From 1162T-S-0a-05 sp050299435 (lineage in GTDB: Bacteria; Pseudomonadota; Gammaproteobacteria; Pseudomonadales; Cellvibrionaceae), in contig JBNKVX010000002.1 of assembly GCA_050299435.1 (NCBI GenBank), forward strand, positions 1 to 64,000: a DNA stretch of 64,000 nt, in the 5' to 3' direction. The notes beneath the pieces were generated by a model. That model ran no database searches, was not told the DNA's origin, and worked only from the letters and a program-made list of their open reading frames with translations. This document shows, piece after piece, positions 25,765-34,509 of this stretch. Numbering within the stretch: position 1 is the stretch's first letter; the number at the start of each line of letters is the position of its first letter. The position numbers were made by a program, and so were the translations under genes.

Positions 25765-26496
25765 GTGGCCGCAAAATCAAAAACAAAAGATAAGCCGCGA
25801 TACCAGGGAACCGGTGTTCCTTCAGATTGTGTGCGTTCCTTGTCCATCGATAACCTTGTCTTTGGTTTGTATCAAGGTGAGCTGTCTATTTTGTTGGTTA
25901 AGCACGCCGAGGGCAACTATCGAGGCGAGTGGGCACTGCCCGGTGGTTATATTCTGCAAAAAGAAAGTTTGCAGGATGCCGCAGTTAGATTGTTGCATGA
26001 GCTTACGGGTGTGACCGATCTTTACCTTGAACAACTGCGCACCTTTGGTCGTGTTGATCGTTTCCCTGGGGAGCGTGTGGTAACGGTTGCCTACTACGCT
26101 TTGGTCAGCGCTGACAAATACCGTTTGATATCGGGTTCTTCAACCTTGGGAACAAGCTGGTTTAGTGTCAATGAGATACCAGAATTGATCTATGATCACG
26201 ACGAGATTATTGACTATGGAATCAAACATCTCAGGCACCAGGTTTGCCACCAACCCATCGGCTTTAATCTTCTTCCCGAAAAATTCACCTTATTACAGTT
26301 ACAAGAGCTTTATGAAGCTATTTTAAATACGCAACTTGATAAACCCAATTTCCGTCGGAAAATTCTGAAAATGAATTTACTTAAGCCCTGTAATGAAAAG
26401 CAAACGGGGGTCGCACATCGAGCGGCTGCTTTATACCGTTTTGATTCAGACGCTTATGAACGCTTAAGTAACGCCGGTTTTTCATTTGTTGTATAA
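25765..26496 (+). CDS. Nudix-related transcriptional regulator (NrtR/AraR type), probable xylose regulator
   Basis: 243 residues from the GTG at 25765, which follows AGGA by 10 nt. The reading frame is open upstream to 25621, but that part has no domain character and would swallow the candidate operator. Residues about 25-150 form a Nudix fold (GEWALPGGYILQKESLQDAA). The Nudix box is degenerate: the catalytic REuxEExGu reads RLLHELTGV, so hydrolase activity is probably lost and the fold senses a ligand. Residues about 165-243 are the winged-helix DNA-binding domain (FTLLQLQELYEAIL, LDKPNFRRKILKM). Divergent from xylB and upstream of the glycosidase gene. Confidence 0.85.
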   Translation: MAAKSKTKDKPRYQGTGVPSDCVRSLSIDNLVFGLYQGELSILLVKHAEGNYRGEWALPGGYILQKESLQDAAVRLLHELTGVTDLYLEQLRTFGRVDRFPGERVVTVAYYALVSADKYRLISGSSTLGTSWFSVNEIPELIYDHDEIIDYGIKHLRHQVCHQPIGFNLLPEKFTLLQLQELYEAILNTQLDKPNFRRKILKMNLLKPCNEKQTGVAHRAAALYRFDSDAYERLSNAGFSFVV

Positions 26497-26512
26497 CGAT
26501 AAGAGATCAGTG

Positions 26513-28192
26513 ATGAAATTATTTAAAAGTCTATTTCTGGTAAGTATTTTTGCCGTTGTAAGTATTGTGAGCTATGCCAAAGAAGCACGTTTCAATTGGG
26601 TCGAATACGAAGGTACGGATGAGGTTTATAAACAAAAGCTGAAAAAAGATCACTACTGGAACCCCGTGGTCGCTGGCTACTACCCAGACCCAAGTGTTGT
26701 TCGGGCTGGCAACGATTATTATCTAGTTAACTCCTCCTTTGCATTTTTCCCTGGCTTACCGATTTTTCACAGTACTGATTTAGTGAATTGGAAGCAGATA
26801 GGTAATGCGCTCAATCGCCGAAGCCAATTGAAGTTCGAAAATGGCCAAGGCATGTCGCGCGGCATTTTCGCTCCCACTATTCGTCACCATGACGGAACGT
26901 TTTACATCATCACAACCGATGTCGACGGAATCGGAAATTTTATCATTAGTGCAAAGAATCCAGCCGGGCCCTGGTCCGACCCGATTCAGTTACCAGAAGT
27001 TGGCGGCATCGACCCGGATTTATTTTTTGATGACGACGGCAAGGTTTATATCGCTCATAACGATGCGCCGGAAGGCACACCGCTTTATGAAGGGCATCGG
27101 GCAATCTGGTTGTGGGAGTTTGATTTAGCGAAGAAAAAAGTGGTGGAAGGCACTCGACGTTTGATAATTAACGGCGGTGTTGACTTGAGCAAAAAACCTA
27201 TCTGGATTGAAGGGCCACACATTTACAAAGTAAATGGATGGTATTACCTGAGTTGCGCAGAGGGCGGCACTTCTCTCAATCACTCGCAAGTTGTCTTCCG
27301 TACAAAATCCTTAAACGAACCTTTTGTGCCTTCTAAAAATAATCCCATACTGACGCAACGTGACCTTGATCCCCAGCGTCAAAACCCGGTCACCAGTGTA
27401 GGTCATGTCGATTTCGTACAAACACCTCAAGGTGATTGGTGGGCGGTTTTTTTGGGAATTCGTCCCTACTATGATGACGAAGCAAAAGACTGGTTTCACA
27501 ACACCGGCCGCGAAACGTTTTTGTTGCCCGTTGATTGGGAAGAGTGGCCTACAATTTTGCCAAGCAAGGTTGCGGTGCCTCTTCAACTCAAGGCACCAAA
27601 ACTTAAAAACAAAAATAAAATTGTTGTACCGCAAAACGGCAATTTTAAATGGCGAGACAATTTTGAAAGTTTGAATATTGCCTGGACTCGTTTGCGTACC
27701 TCAGCTGAGAACTGGCATGAAATTGATGCCAAGCACAAGCAGCTCGTGCTTAAAGCCCGGCCAATTCGACTGAGCGAAAAACTCCAACCTTCTGCGCTTG
27801 TTCGCAGACAGCAACATCTTAATTTTAAAGCGGGAGCTGAGCTCGAATTGCCCTCTGAGGGTGTGCAAGCCGGTTTAACCTTATTCCAGAATTCCGATTA
27901 TCACTATTTTTTCTACATCGAAAAGGAAGGCGATTTTTATCGTTTGAGTCTGGAAGAGACCTTCGACGGCAAAAGTGAGACCAAGCAAATACAAACTTTA
28001 AAGCTTGATCAAAACGTTGTTACCCTGGGTTTTGAACAAAATGGTGACGCCCTGAGTTTTTATTTTCTAGATCAGCAGGGCGAAGAGCAAGTCTTTATCA
28101 ACGAAATTAGCGCCAGCAAATTGAGTACCCAAATCGCTGGGGGCTTTATTGGCGTGACTTTCGGCCCACATGCTCGCACTAGTCTGAAGTAA
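26513..28192 (+). CDS. Secreted glycoside hydrolase family 43 beta-xylosidase/arabinofuranosidase
   Basis: 559 residues. ATG 26513 follows AAGAGA by 6 nt. A signal peptide ends near IVSYA-KEA without a lipobox, so it is periplasmic or secreted. The five-bladed propeller carries the GH43 triad: D59 in GYYPDPS (base), Asp in GGIDPDLFFDDDGK (pKa modulator) and Glu in IEGPHIYK (acid). From about residue 370 a beta-sandwich domain of the beta-xylosidase C-terminal type follows (FESLNIAWTRLRT ... GAELELPSEGVQAGLTLFQN). It should trim xylosyl or arabinosyl residues from oligosaccharides. Follows the regulator by 16 bp. Confidence 0.93.
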   Translation: MKLFKSLFLVSIFAVVSIVSYAKEARFNWVEYEGTDEVYKQKLKKDHYWNPVVAGYYPDPSVVRAGNDYYLVNSSFAFFPGLPIFHSTDLVNWKQIGNALNRRSQLKFENGQGMSRGIFAPTIRHHDGTFYIITTDVDGIGNFIISAKNPAGPWSDPIQLPEVGGIDPDLFFDDDGKVYIAHNDAPEGTPLYEGHRAIWLWEFDLAKKKVVEGTRRLIINGGVDLSKKPIWIEGPHIYKVNGWYYLSCAEGGTSLNHSQVVFRTKSLNEPFVPSKNNPILTQRDLDPQRQNPVTSVGHVDFVQTPQGDWWAVFLGIRPYYDDEAKDWFHNTGRETFLLPVDWEEWPTILPSKVAVPLQLKAPKLKNKNKIVVPQNGNFKWRDNFESLNIAWTRLRTSAENWHEIDAKHKQLVLKARPIRLSEKLQPSALVRRQQHLNFKAGAELELPSEGVQAGLTLFQNSDYHYFFYIEKEGDFYRLSLEETFDGKSETKQIQTLKLDQNVVTLGFEQNGDALSFYFLDQQGEEQVFINEISASKLSTQIAGGFIGVTFGPHARTSLK

Positions 28193-28218
28193 AAAAGCCA
28201 TTCATTTTTCAGGTCAAT

Positions 28219-28234
28219 AGCATGTATACTAGTA
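28219..28234 (+). promoter_or_regulatory. Possible promoter/operator of kdgK-manD
   Basis: 28225-28230 is TATACT, an acceptable -10 33 bp before kdgK, embedded in GCATGTATACTAGTAC, where GTATAC and TACTAGTA overlap as short palindromes. TGTATAC also occurs in the TonB-receptor promoter region (minus strand, about 46739-46748). GTATAC-cored operators are used by GntR-family uronate regulators such as ExuR/UxuR, but no such regulator is in the window. Weak evidence. Confidence 0.25.
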
Positions 28235-28262
28235 CGCCCTTTGGCCCCTGGGACCCTGAGGT

Positions 28263-29201
28263 ATGAGTCAAACCGGTGCTTTTCGTCTCGTTTTCCTGGG
28301 TGAGTGCATGGTTGAGCTCAAGGAAACAGGTGGTAGTATGGCGCGCCAATCGTTTGCAGGAGACAGCCTAAACAGTGCTGTTTATGCACGTCGACTGCTG
28401 CCCCGGGAGTCATTTGAGGTGCAGTATCTTAGCGCCTTGGGAATAGACCGCTTCAGTGAGGCGATGTGTGCTATGTGGGAAGCGGAAGGCATAGCAACAA
28501 CATTGGTTCGCCGAATTGCTGACAAGCAGCCAGGGCTTTATTACATCCATGTGGATGCAAAGGGCGAACGCAGTTTCAGCTATTGGCGTAATGATGCCGC
28601 CGCCAGGTTTGTTTTGAGTGGTGAAGAAGGGGATGCGTTGTTAACACAACTGCAGGACTATGACTGCATCTATTTGAGCGGGATTAGCTTAGCCATACTG
28701 CCGAAAATAGATTTGAGAAAATTATTAAAGGCCTTAAGTGATTTCAAGGGCAAAGTTGTTTTTGACAACAATTTCCGCCCAGCACTCTGGGCCAGCCCAA
28801 GTGAAGCGCGCGAGGCCTACCTCGCTCTCTTAAGTTGTTGCGATCTTGCACTTCTCACCTGGGAGGACGAACAAGCTTTGTTTGGGTTTACTCAGGAAGA
28901 ACAAAGTGCCCAACAGTGTGCAGAATTGGGTGTGAAAGAAATTGTCATTAAGCGGGGAGAGGAACCCTGTTTAATTTATTTTGATAATGATTGCTTGGGT
29001 GTTCCTGCAGAAAAAGTGACTCAAGTGATTGATACCACGGCAGCAGGAGACTCCTTTAGCGCAGCCTACCTCTGTGCACGACTACAGGAGCTCCCTCCAC
29101 AAGAGGCCGCAAGATGGGGTCACCAACTTGCTGCAACCGTGATTCAACATGAGGGCGGAATTATCGGCAAGGCAAGTATGCCCTTAATTCGTAAAAGTTA
29201 A
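28263..29201 (+). CDS. kdgK: 2-keto-3-deoxygluconate kinase (PfkB family)
   Basis: 312 residues, ribokinase fold. The N-terminal LVFLGECMVELKETGG and QSFAGDSLNSAVYARRL are the KdgK sugar-binding motifs; the anion-hole/catalytic-Asp motif is DTTAAGDSFSAAYL near the C-terminus. Phosphorylates KDG to KDPG for the Entner-Doudoroff aldolase. It precedes the mannonate dehydratase by 20 bp, matching consecutive steps of glucuronate breakdown. Confidence 0.93.
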   Translation: MSQTGAFRLVFLGECMVELKETGGSMARQSFAGDSLNSAVYARRLLPRESFEVQYLSALGIDRFSEAMCAMWEAEGIATTLVRRIADKQPGLYYIHVDAKGERSFSYWRNDAAARFVLSGEEGDALLTQLQDYDCIYLSGISLAILPKIDLRKLLKALSDFKGKVVFDNNFRPALWASPSEAREAYLALLSCCDLALLTWEDEQALFGFTQEEQSAQQCAELGVKEIVIKRGEEPCLIYFDNDCLGVPAEKVTQVIDTTAAGDSFSAAYLCARLQELPPQEAARWGHQLAATVIQHEGGIIGKASMPLIRKS

Positions 29202-29221
29202 ATTTGATTTGGGAATAGATA

Positions 29222-30430
29222 GTGAAAATCGTTGAAGCAAAGGTGATTGTTTGTTGCCCTGGCCGCAATTTTGTCACTTTGAAGATAATAACGGATGAAG
29301 GCGTTTATGGCCTCGGTGATGCAACCCTAAATGGAAGAGAAAAAGCGGTCGTCTCCTTTTTGGAAGATTATCTTTGTCCAACATTGATAGGACGAGATCC
29401 TCAACAAATAGAGGATATTTGGCAATTTTTTTATCGCGGTGTGTATTGGCGTCGTGGCGCTGTGAATATGACTGCAATTTCTGCGGTGGATACTGCATTG
29501 TGGGATATCAAGTCCAAAATGGCCAACATGCCGCTTTATCAATTGCTCGGCGGTAGAAGTCGCGACCGAATTTTGGTTTACACACACGCAAACGGAGAAG
29601 ACATTCCCCATACCCTGGAAGCTGTCGCTGAAGCAAAAGAAAAAGGTTATAAAGCAATTCGAGTGCAGTCAGGCATTCCAGGCGTTGAGAAAACTTATGG
29701 TGTGTCGAATAAAGGCCTGAACTATGAGCCTGCAGACGCAGATTTACCTTCAGAAGAAATGTGGAGCTCAGAAAAATATTTGAATTTTATTCCATCCTTA
29801 TTTGAATCAGTACGCGACCAATTTGGAGACGATTTGCTGCTTCTGCATGATGTTCATCATCGATTAACACCCATTGAAGCGGCCCGCTTAGGCAAAGAAC
29901 TGGAACCCTTTCATCTATTTTGGTTAGAAGACCCAACACCCGCAGAAAACCAGGACGCTTTTAAATTAATTCGCCAACACACAACCACGCCTTTAGCCGT
30001 TGGCGAAGTGTTTAATACTATTCATGATTGTCGCGAGCTAATTCAAAGTCAATTGATTGATTACATCAGAACCTCAGTCGCGCATACCGGGGGTATCACC
30101 AGTATGCGGCGCATTGCTGATCTTGCCAGCTTGTATCAAGTTCGCATGGGCAGCCACGGGGCAACTGATTTGTCACCTGTCTGTATGGGCGCCGCACTGC
30201 ATTTTGACTATTGGGTGCCAAACTTTGGTATTCAGGAGCATATGCCTCACCAGGAAATCGTTAATGAAGTTTTCCCGCATGCTTATACTTTTAACGCGGG
30301 CTATTTTGTCCCAGGCGAAGCAGTGGGACACGGTGTGGATATCGATGAAAAGCTGGCTGCCAAGCATCCCTATAAACGTGCCTGTTTACCCGTTAGTCGA
30401 CTGGAAGATGGCACTCTCTGGAACTGGTAA
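29222..30430 (+). CDS. manD: D-mannonate dehydratase, enolase superfamily (ManD)
   Basis: 402 residues, the exact usual ManD length; GTG start. Family segments are VTLKIITDEGVYGLGDATLNGRE, FFYRGVYWRRGAVNMTAISAVD, VYTHANGEDI, the metal-binding LLLHDVHHRLTP, FWLEDPTPAENQ and AVGEVFN, and RMGSHGATDLSPVCMGAALH. The Y/H-containing YWRRG loop and HDVHHR agree with high-efficiency mannonate dehydratases. Converts D-mannonate to 2-keto-3-deoxygluconate, the substrate of KdgK next door. UxaC and UxuB, which would make mannonate from glucuronate, are not in the window. Confidence 0.93.
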   Translation: MKIVEAKVIVCCPGRNFVTLKIITDEGVYGLGDATLNGREKAVVSFLEDYLCPTLIGRDPQQIEDIWQFFYRGVYWRRGAVNMTAISAVDTALWDIKSKMANMPLYQLLGGRSRDRILVYTHANGEDIPHTLEAVAEAKEKGYKAIRVQSGIPGVEKTYGVSNKGLNYEPADADLPSEEMWSSEKYLNFIPSLFESVRDQFGDDLLLLHDVHHRLTPIEAARLGKELEPFHLFWLEDPTPAENQDAFKLIRQHTTTPLAVGEVFNTIHDCRELIQSQLIDYIRTSVAHTGGITSMRRIADLASLYQVRMGSHGATDLSPVCMGAALHFDYWVPNFGIQEHMPHQEIVNEVFPHAYTFNAGYFVPGEAVGHGVDIDEKLAAKHPYKRACLPVSRLEDGTLWNW

Positions 30431-30523
30431 GGGAAGCAAAAACCAGACTCTAAATTGGCGCCCTCTCATTGGAGAATTGAACTAGGCTTATTGATATCTC
30501 ACTTGCCACTTGAGGAAAAGCCA

Positions 30524-31354
30524 ATGAGTGTAGCGCCAGTTCTCGATTCCCACAGTGCTGGTTCTTACATTACATTCAAGGCTGGCAGCGCAGAGTATGC
30601 CTTGTCTGTTAGTCATGTGCGTTACATCACCACACTTGATACTTTAACTGTCCGCTCCTCGCCCGGTCGAAATGGACCACCAAAAACCCTCGTTGACTAC
30701 GCGGGCGCGGCCATTCCACTTTACCGCTTTAGTTTTGTTATCGGCTCGCGCTCTGCGACAGATGAAAGTGCAGAATTGATTAAATTGTTGGATGCCCGTC
30801 GCCAGGATCACATTGATTGGATCGAGGCTTTGGAACACAGCATTGAAACCGGTGACACTTTCAACAAGGCGACTGACCCTAGCCAATGTGCTTTCGGGCA
30901 ATGGTATGACAGCTACAAGGCGGATGACCAAGAGTTAGCTGACATAATGGCCAAATTTGATGTGCCACATAGACGCATTCATGATCTAGCGAAAAATCTC
31001 TTAGAACTTTCCAAAAATCCTTCAAAAGTCCCCGAAGCCGTTCGCTTATTGAATGAGGAAAAATCCTCGACCTTGCGAGAATTGCTTACAATTTTTGCAC
31101 AGGCTCGTTCTCGCCTGGAGGACTTAGTGAAGCCTGTTGTTTTGGTGTTAGAAGACAAAGGCAAAACATTCGCGCTAGAAGTGGATTGTATTGGAGATAT
31201 TCTCAATTTCGATGACTCAAACTGGTTGCCGGACCAGGGAAATAATCATGTTCTGAGTTCGTGTTACGACGGCTTTTTTGAAACCAAGAACAATCAACTC
31301 TTTTTGAATATTGTTCCAGGCTTACTTTTGAAAACGGCTGAAACTCCAAACTAG
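30524..31354 (+). CDS. CheW-like coupling protein with an inserted CZB zinc-binding domain
   Basis: 276 residues from ATG 30524 (GAGGA 8 nt upstream). Residues about 14-75 are the first half of a CheW SH3-like domain (GSYITFKAGSAEYALSVSHV ... AAIPLYRF) and about 203-270 the second half (VVLVLEDKGKTFALEVDCIG). Between them, about 84-200, is a CZB chemoreceptor zinc-binding helical domain with all four expected ligands: H96 (DHIDW), C122 (CAFGQWY), H149 and H153 (PHRRIH). Probably a cytoplasmic zinc- or oxidant-sensitive adaptor in a chemosensory complex. No cheA or receptor gene is near. Converges with the outer-membrane barrel gene, 2 bp apart. Confidence 0.88.
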   Translation: MSVAPVLDSHSAGSYITFKAGSAEYALSVSHVRYITTLDTLTVRSSPGRNGPPKTLVDYAGAAIPLYRFSFVIGSRSATDESAELIKLLDARRQDHIDWIEALEHSIETGDTFNKATDPSQCAFGQWYDSYKADDQELADIMAKFDVPHRRIHDLAKNLLELSKNPSKVPEAVRLLNEEKSSTLRELLTIFAQARSRLEDLVKPVVLVLEDKGKTFALEVDCIGDILNFDDSNWLPDQGNNHVLSSCYDGFFETKNNQLFLNIVPGLLLKTAETPN

Positions 31355-31356
31355 TT

Positions 31357-32607
31357 TTAGAAGTACCAACTCAATTTAGTTAACGCTTGGTAGTCAAAAC
31401 TGTAAAACAGGCCGGGTGAAGGACTCTCCAATCCACCAAATTCTTTCCCTTGTGCACCGATCGGCAGTGAAAACGCAAAAAACCACTGCAAATTTTCCTT
31501 CCAATCGTAATTGGAACTGATCTGAATCAGTGACGAATGATCGTCCATATTTTGAAACAGGCTAAGCTGAGTAATGAACAAGGGCGTGAATTCAATCAAG
31601 GTGTTTGCCCCAAGATAACTGCGACCAAGCCACTGGGTTTCATTTCTCGACAAGCGTAATAAAAGATAAGGGTTATCATTCAGTGCTGCCAAATCAATGC
31701 GTTTTTTTATGCCGGATTCCTGGAAAAAATATTCAATACTGCCACTCATATTTCGCTTAAATGCCACCCATGAATAACTGATGCCACCCAATCCCGAAAA
31801 ATATTTCCCGTAATCTGTTTGAGTATCGGTGAGTTCCAAATGCGCAACCGCACCCCCAATTGGCATGCCCACCCCCACACCAAAAACCTCATCGCCATAA
31901 TGCTTTGCAATTAATAAATCAATCTCGGTACTTTGCACAAACATATGATATTTAATTGAATGTGTATTAAATGCTTTGCTCTGACTTGTTTCTGGCGTTT
32001 CTCGTCTAAATACCGATGCAACCTGAAAATCACTGCCATCATCAAGCAAGTATTGAGCATAGACCATATCATCGCCAGATTTATATTCCTGGTCGAAAAC
32101 GCGTCCATCAAAAGGATTTACCAAGTCCATTACCGAAAACATTATGCCATTACCCCAGCTTAAGGCTTGGCGACCCATTCGCAATACAATTTTCTCGTTG
32201 GTATAGCTAATATTTAAACGATCTAAACGATGTAGCAGATAGGCGTCTTCACTTTCCGAAAGCGTATCGGTTAAAGTAAAAAAACGGGAATCATCATCAA
32301 CAGCATTCGTGCCGAGGTAGGGAAAATTAATACCGCGATTTCCCTCATACATTAGTAATTGATAAGCCACCTCATAAGACCAATTGGATTGTGACTTGAA
32401 ACCATTCCTTAAATTTATTCTCAGATCAGCATTGTATTCACTTTGGTGGCCTCTCCCATCACTACTGTAAATACTATTGTTCGGATAAGCTGTATTTTGC
32501 CCCTGAATTTTTAAATGCCCATTTACATCAGAAAATACCAAACTGGCATAAGCAAGTATTAAGGGAAATAAACAGAATTTAAGCAGGTGCAGAAAAACTC
32601 TGATCAC
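31357..32607 (-). CDS. Outer-membrane beta-barrel protein of a Lol-like ABC operon
   Basis: About 416 residues, family not firmly identified (DUF1302/alginate-export-like in character). An N-terminal hydrophobic signal (LLKFCLFPLILAYASLVFS) precedes alternating amphipathic strands across the whole length (NADLRINLRNGFK, WSYEVAYQLLMY, LNISYTNEKIVLRMGRQALSWG), and the protein ends in ...LSWYF, a terminal aromatic beta-signal for BAM insertion. The start is unclear: GTG 32607 is used, with TTG 32625 and TTG 32613 as alternatives; all overlap the ATPase gene. As last gene of the operon it could be the outer-membrane receiver of whatever the ABC complex extracts. Confidence 0.82.
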   Translation of the reverse strand: MIRVFLHLLKFCLFPLILAYASLVFSDVNGHLKIQGQNTAYPNNSIYSSDGRGHQSEYNADLRINLRNGFKSQSNWSYEVAYQLLMYEGNRGINFPYLGTNAVDDDSRFFTLTDTLSESEDAYLLHRLDRLNISYTNEKIVLRMGRQALSWGNGIMFSVMDLVNPFDGRVFDQEYKSGDDMVYAQYLLDDGSDFQVASVFRRETPETSQSKAFNTHSIKYHMFVQSTEIDLLIAKHYGDEVFGVGVGMPIGGAVAHLELTDTQTDYGKYFSGLGGISYSWVAFKRNMSGSIEYFFQESGIKKRIDLAALNDNPYLLLRLSRNETQWLGRSYLGANTLIEFTPLFITQLSLFQNMDDHSSLIQISSNYDWKENLQWFFAFSLPIGAQGKEFGGLESPSPGLFYSFDYQALTKLSWYF

Positions 32608-33286
32608 TTTCAATTTTCCCGTCAACCATGTGAACTAAACGTTTTGCTCTACGCATAACACGTTCATCGTGCGTTGAAATAATAAAAGTAATACCGCGTT
32701 TCTCATTCAGCTCTTCAAAAAGGTCCATTAATTTTTCGGCCGTAGTAGAATCGAGATTCGCGGTTGGTTCGTCAGCGAGCACAATATCCGGCTCACTCAC
32801 AATAGCCCGCGCAACAGCGACGCGCTGCTGCTGGCCTCCGCTCAACTGAGCCGGTCTCCTGTCTTCCATTCCTTGTAAGCCTACTTCTTTCAACAGGGCC
32901 ATGCTAAGTTTTTCACGATCTTCCCGCACTTTTCCCTGAAGTTCCATTACGAATTCCACATTTTCCTTAGCGCTTAAGACCGGCACCAAGTTATAAGCCT
33001 GAAAAACAAAGCCAATCTTGTTCAAGCGTAAACTTGCCAACTCATTTTTACTCAATTTTTCAATCTGCTTATCCGCCAGGAGTACGCTTCCTTCATCCGG
33101 CTTATCCAAACCACCGATTGCGTTCAATAATGTTGTTTTACCCGACCCGGAAGGACCAGATAGACAAACGAAATCTCCTTGATTTATGGCAACACTAACG
33201 TGATCCAAGCCAACCACTTCCGCGTCACCCTGTTTAAATTTTCTCACCAGGTTTTCACACCTAACTACACAATGATTACTATCCAT
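32579..33286 (-). CDS. ABC transporter ATPase, LolD/MacB type
   Basis: 235 residues with Walker A SGPSGSGKTTLLNAIGG, Q-loop FVFQAYNLVPVLSAKEN, signature LSGGQQQRVAVARAI and Walker B DIVLADEPTANLDS, the LolD/FtsE/MacB pattern. These ATPases drive mechanotransmission by FtsX-fold permeases rather than transport through the membrane. It lies 2 bp after the second permease gene; the barrel gene follows with overlap. Confidence 0.93.
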   Translation of the reverse strand: MDSNHCVVRCENLVRKFKQGDAEVVGLDHVSVAINQGDFVCLSGPSGSGKTTLLNAIGGLDKPDEGSVLLADKQIEKLSKNELASLRLNKIGFVFQAYNLVPVLSAKENVEFVMELQGKVREDREKLSMALLKEVGLQGMEDRRPAQLSGGQQQRVAVARAIVSEPDIVLADEPTANLDSTTAEKLMDLFEELNEKRGITFIISTHDERVMRRAKRLVHMVDGKIESDQSFSAPA

Positions 33287-33288
33287 TA

Positions 33289-34509
33289 TCAGTTCACCGT
33301 TAGCGCCGACACTGGTTGAAGTTTAGAGGCTTTATAAGCAGGCAAAACACTTGCTAAAAGACCCAGTAAAATGACGATTGCGTTAGCGAGTACGACATCA
33401 CGAAGATACAAAGCCGGATACAATACCGCGCCTGTACCCATCATCTCCATGCCTTCTGCAACAACGCTAACATCAATTCCTCCTTGCAAAGGTTTTAGGC
33501 CAAACCACGCGAGGTTCGTACCAATTAACAAACCCAAAGCAAGTAAAAATAGAGATTCCAAAATCACTTGCAATAAAATATTTCGAGGCTCTATACCGAG
33601 TGCAAGCATCAAACCAAATTCTCGCGTACGCTCGAACACGGCCATGATTAAGGTATTAACTAAGCCAAAAGAAAGCGCAATAAAAATCACCAACATCCAA
33701 ACCAAGACAAATCCATCCATAACGGAATACATTGAAGCTAGATAGGGATCAACTTCTTTCCAGGATTTTATTTCCTGGTTTTCATTTAAACCGTCAACAA
33801 TCGCGAGCTTAGTACCATCTGCATTTCTGAAATCAGCTGTTAATATTTCTATTTCACTGATTTCATTGTCCAAACGTAAGAATTGCTGTGTACGTTTTAG
33901 ACCCATGAAAACAAATTGCTCTTCGGTCGCACTCAATTCAGCCTTGTAGATACCAACAATTCTCGCACCAACATCGACAATATTATTAGCTTTATCCTGA
34001 CTCATGATAACAACACGTTTTCCAAGGCGTGTTTCAAGTTTATCAGCAAGCTTTTTCCCAATAACTATGCCTCGGTCAGTGTCCGCCTCTATAAAACGTC
34101 CTTCAATGATATTCTCTGCAACAAAAGATAGCTGCACTTCCGTTTTAGCTTGAATTCCCATCAAGGTAATGCCTCGACTTTCACGTTCAGAACTTACTAC
34201 AGCGGGCACCCGAACTCGAGGTGTCCAAGCTAGTGTGTTATTGAGTTTTTCTTCAAGCTCACTGCTTGGCCAGTGCATACTATTCACAATGGCTGGATCA
34301 CTCGGATAATCTTTCTGATGAATTTGCAGGTGCCCCGTGAATGTTTTTAAACCATTTGCCACCATTTGATCGACCATGCCACGCATTAAGGCGGTCATAA
34401 ATATCATTGCCCATACACCTACGGTGATTGCCAAAAGCATGATTAAGGTGCGGCGTCGATTGCGCCATAAATTTCTCCAGGCAAGCCGACTCAATAATCT
34501 CCACTGCAT
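33289..34509 (-). CDS. FtsX-fold ABC permease (LolC/E-like), second of pair
   Basis: 406 residues. The N-terminal LAWRNLWRNRRRTLIMLLAI precedes helix 1; a periplasmic MacB-type core domain of about 230 residues follows (GITLMGIQAKTEVQLSF ... GKKLADKLETRLGKRVVIMS); three C-terminal helices carry the FtsX-domain segment VFERTREFGLMLALGIEPRN. With its paralogue it should form the membrane heterodimer of a Lol-like extraction complex. Its start codon shares one base with the stop of the preceding permease, indicating coupled translation. Not the canonical lolC or lolE, since the operon carries its own LolA-like and barrel genes. Confidence 0.92.
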   Translation of the reverse strand: MQWRLLSRLAWRNLWRNRRRTLIMLLAITVGVWAMIFMTALMRGMVDQMVANGLKTFTGHLQIHQKDYPSDPAIVNSMHWPSSELEEKLNNTLAWTPRVRVPAVVSSERESRGITLMGIQAKTEVQLSFVAENIIEGRFIEADTDRGIVIGKKLADKLETRLGKRVVIMSQDKANNIVDVGARIVGIYKAELSATEEQFVFMGLKRTQQFLRLDNEISEIEILTADFRNADGTKLAIVDGLNENQEIKSWKEVDPYLASMYSVMDGFVLVWMLVIFIALSFGLVNTLIMAVFERTREFGLMLALGIEPRNILLQVILESLFLLALGLLIGTNLAWFGLKPLQGGIDVSVVAEGMEMMGTGAVLYPALYLRDVVLANAIVILLGLLASVLPAYKASKLQPVSALTVN

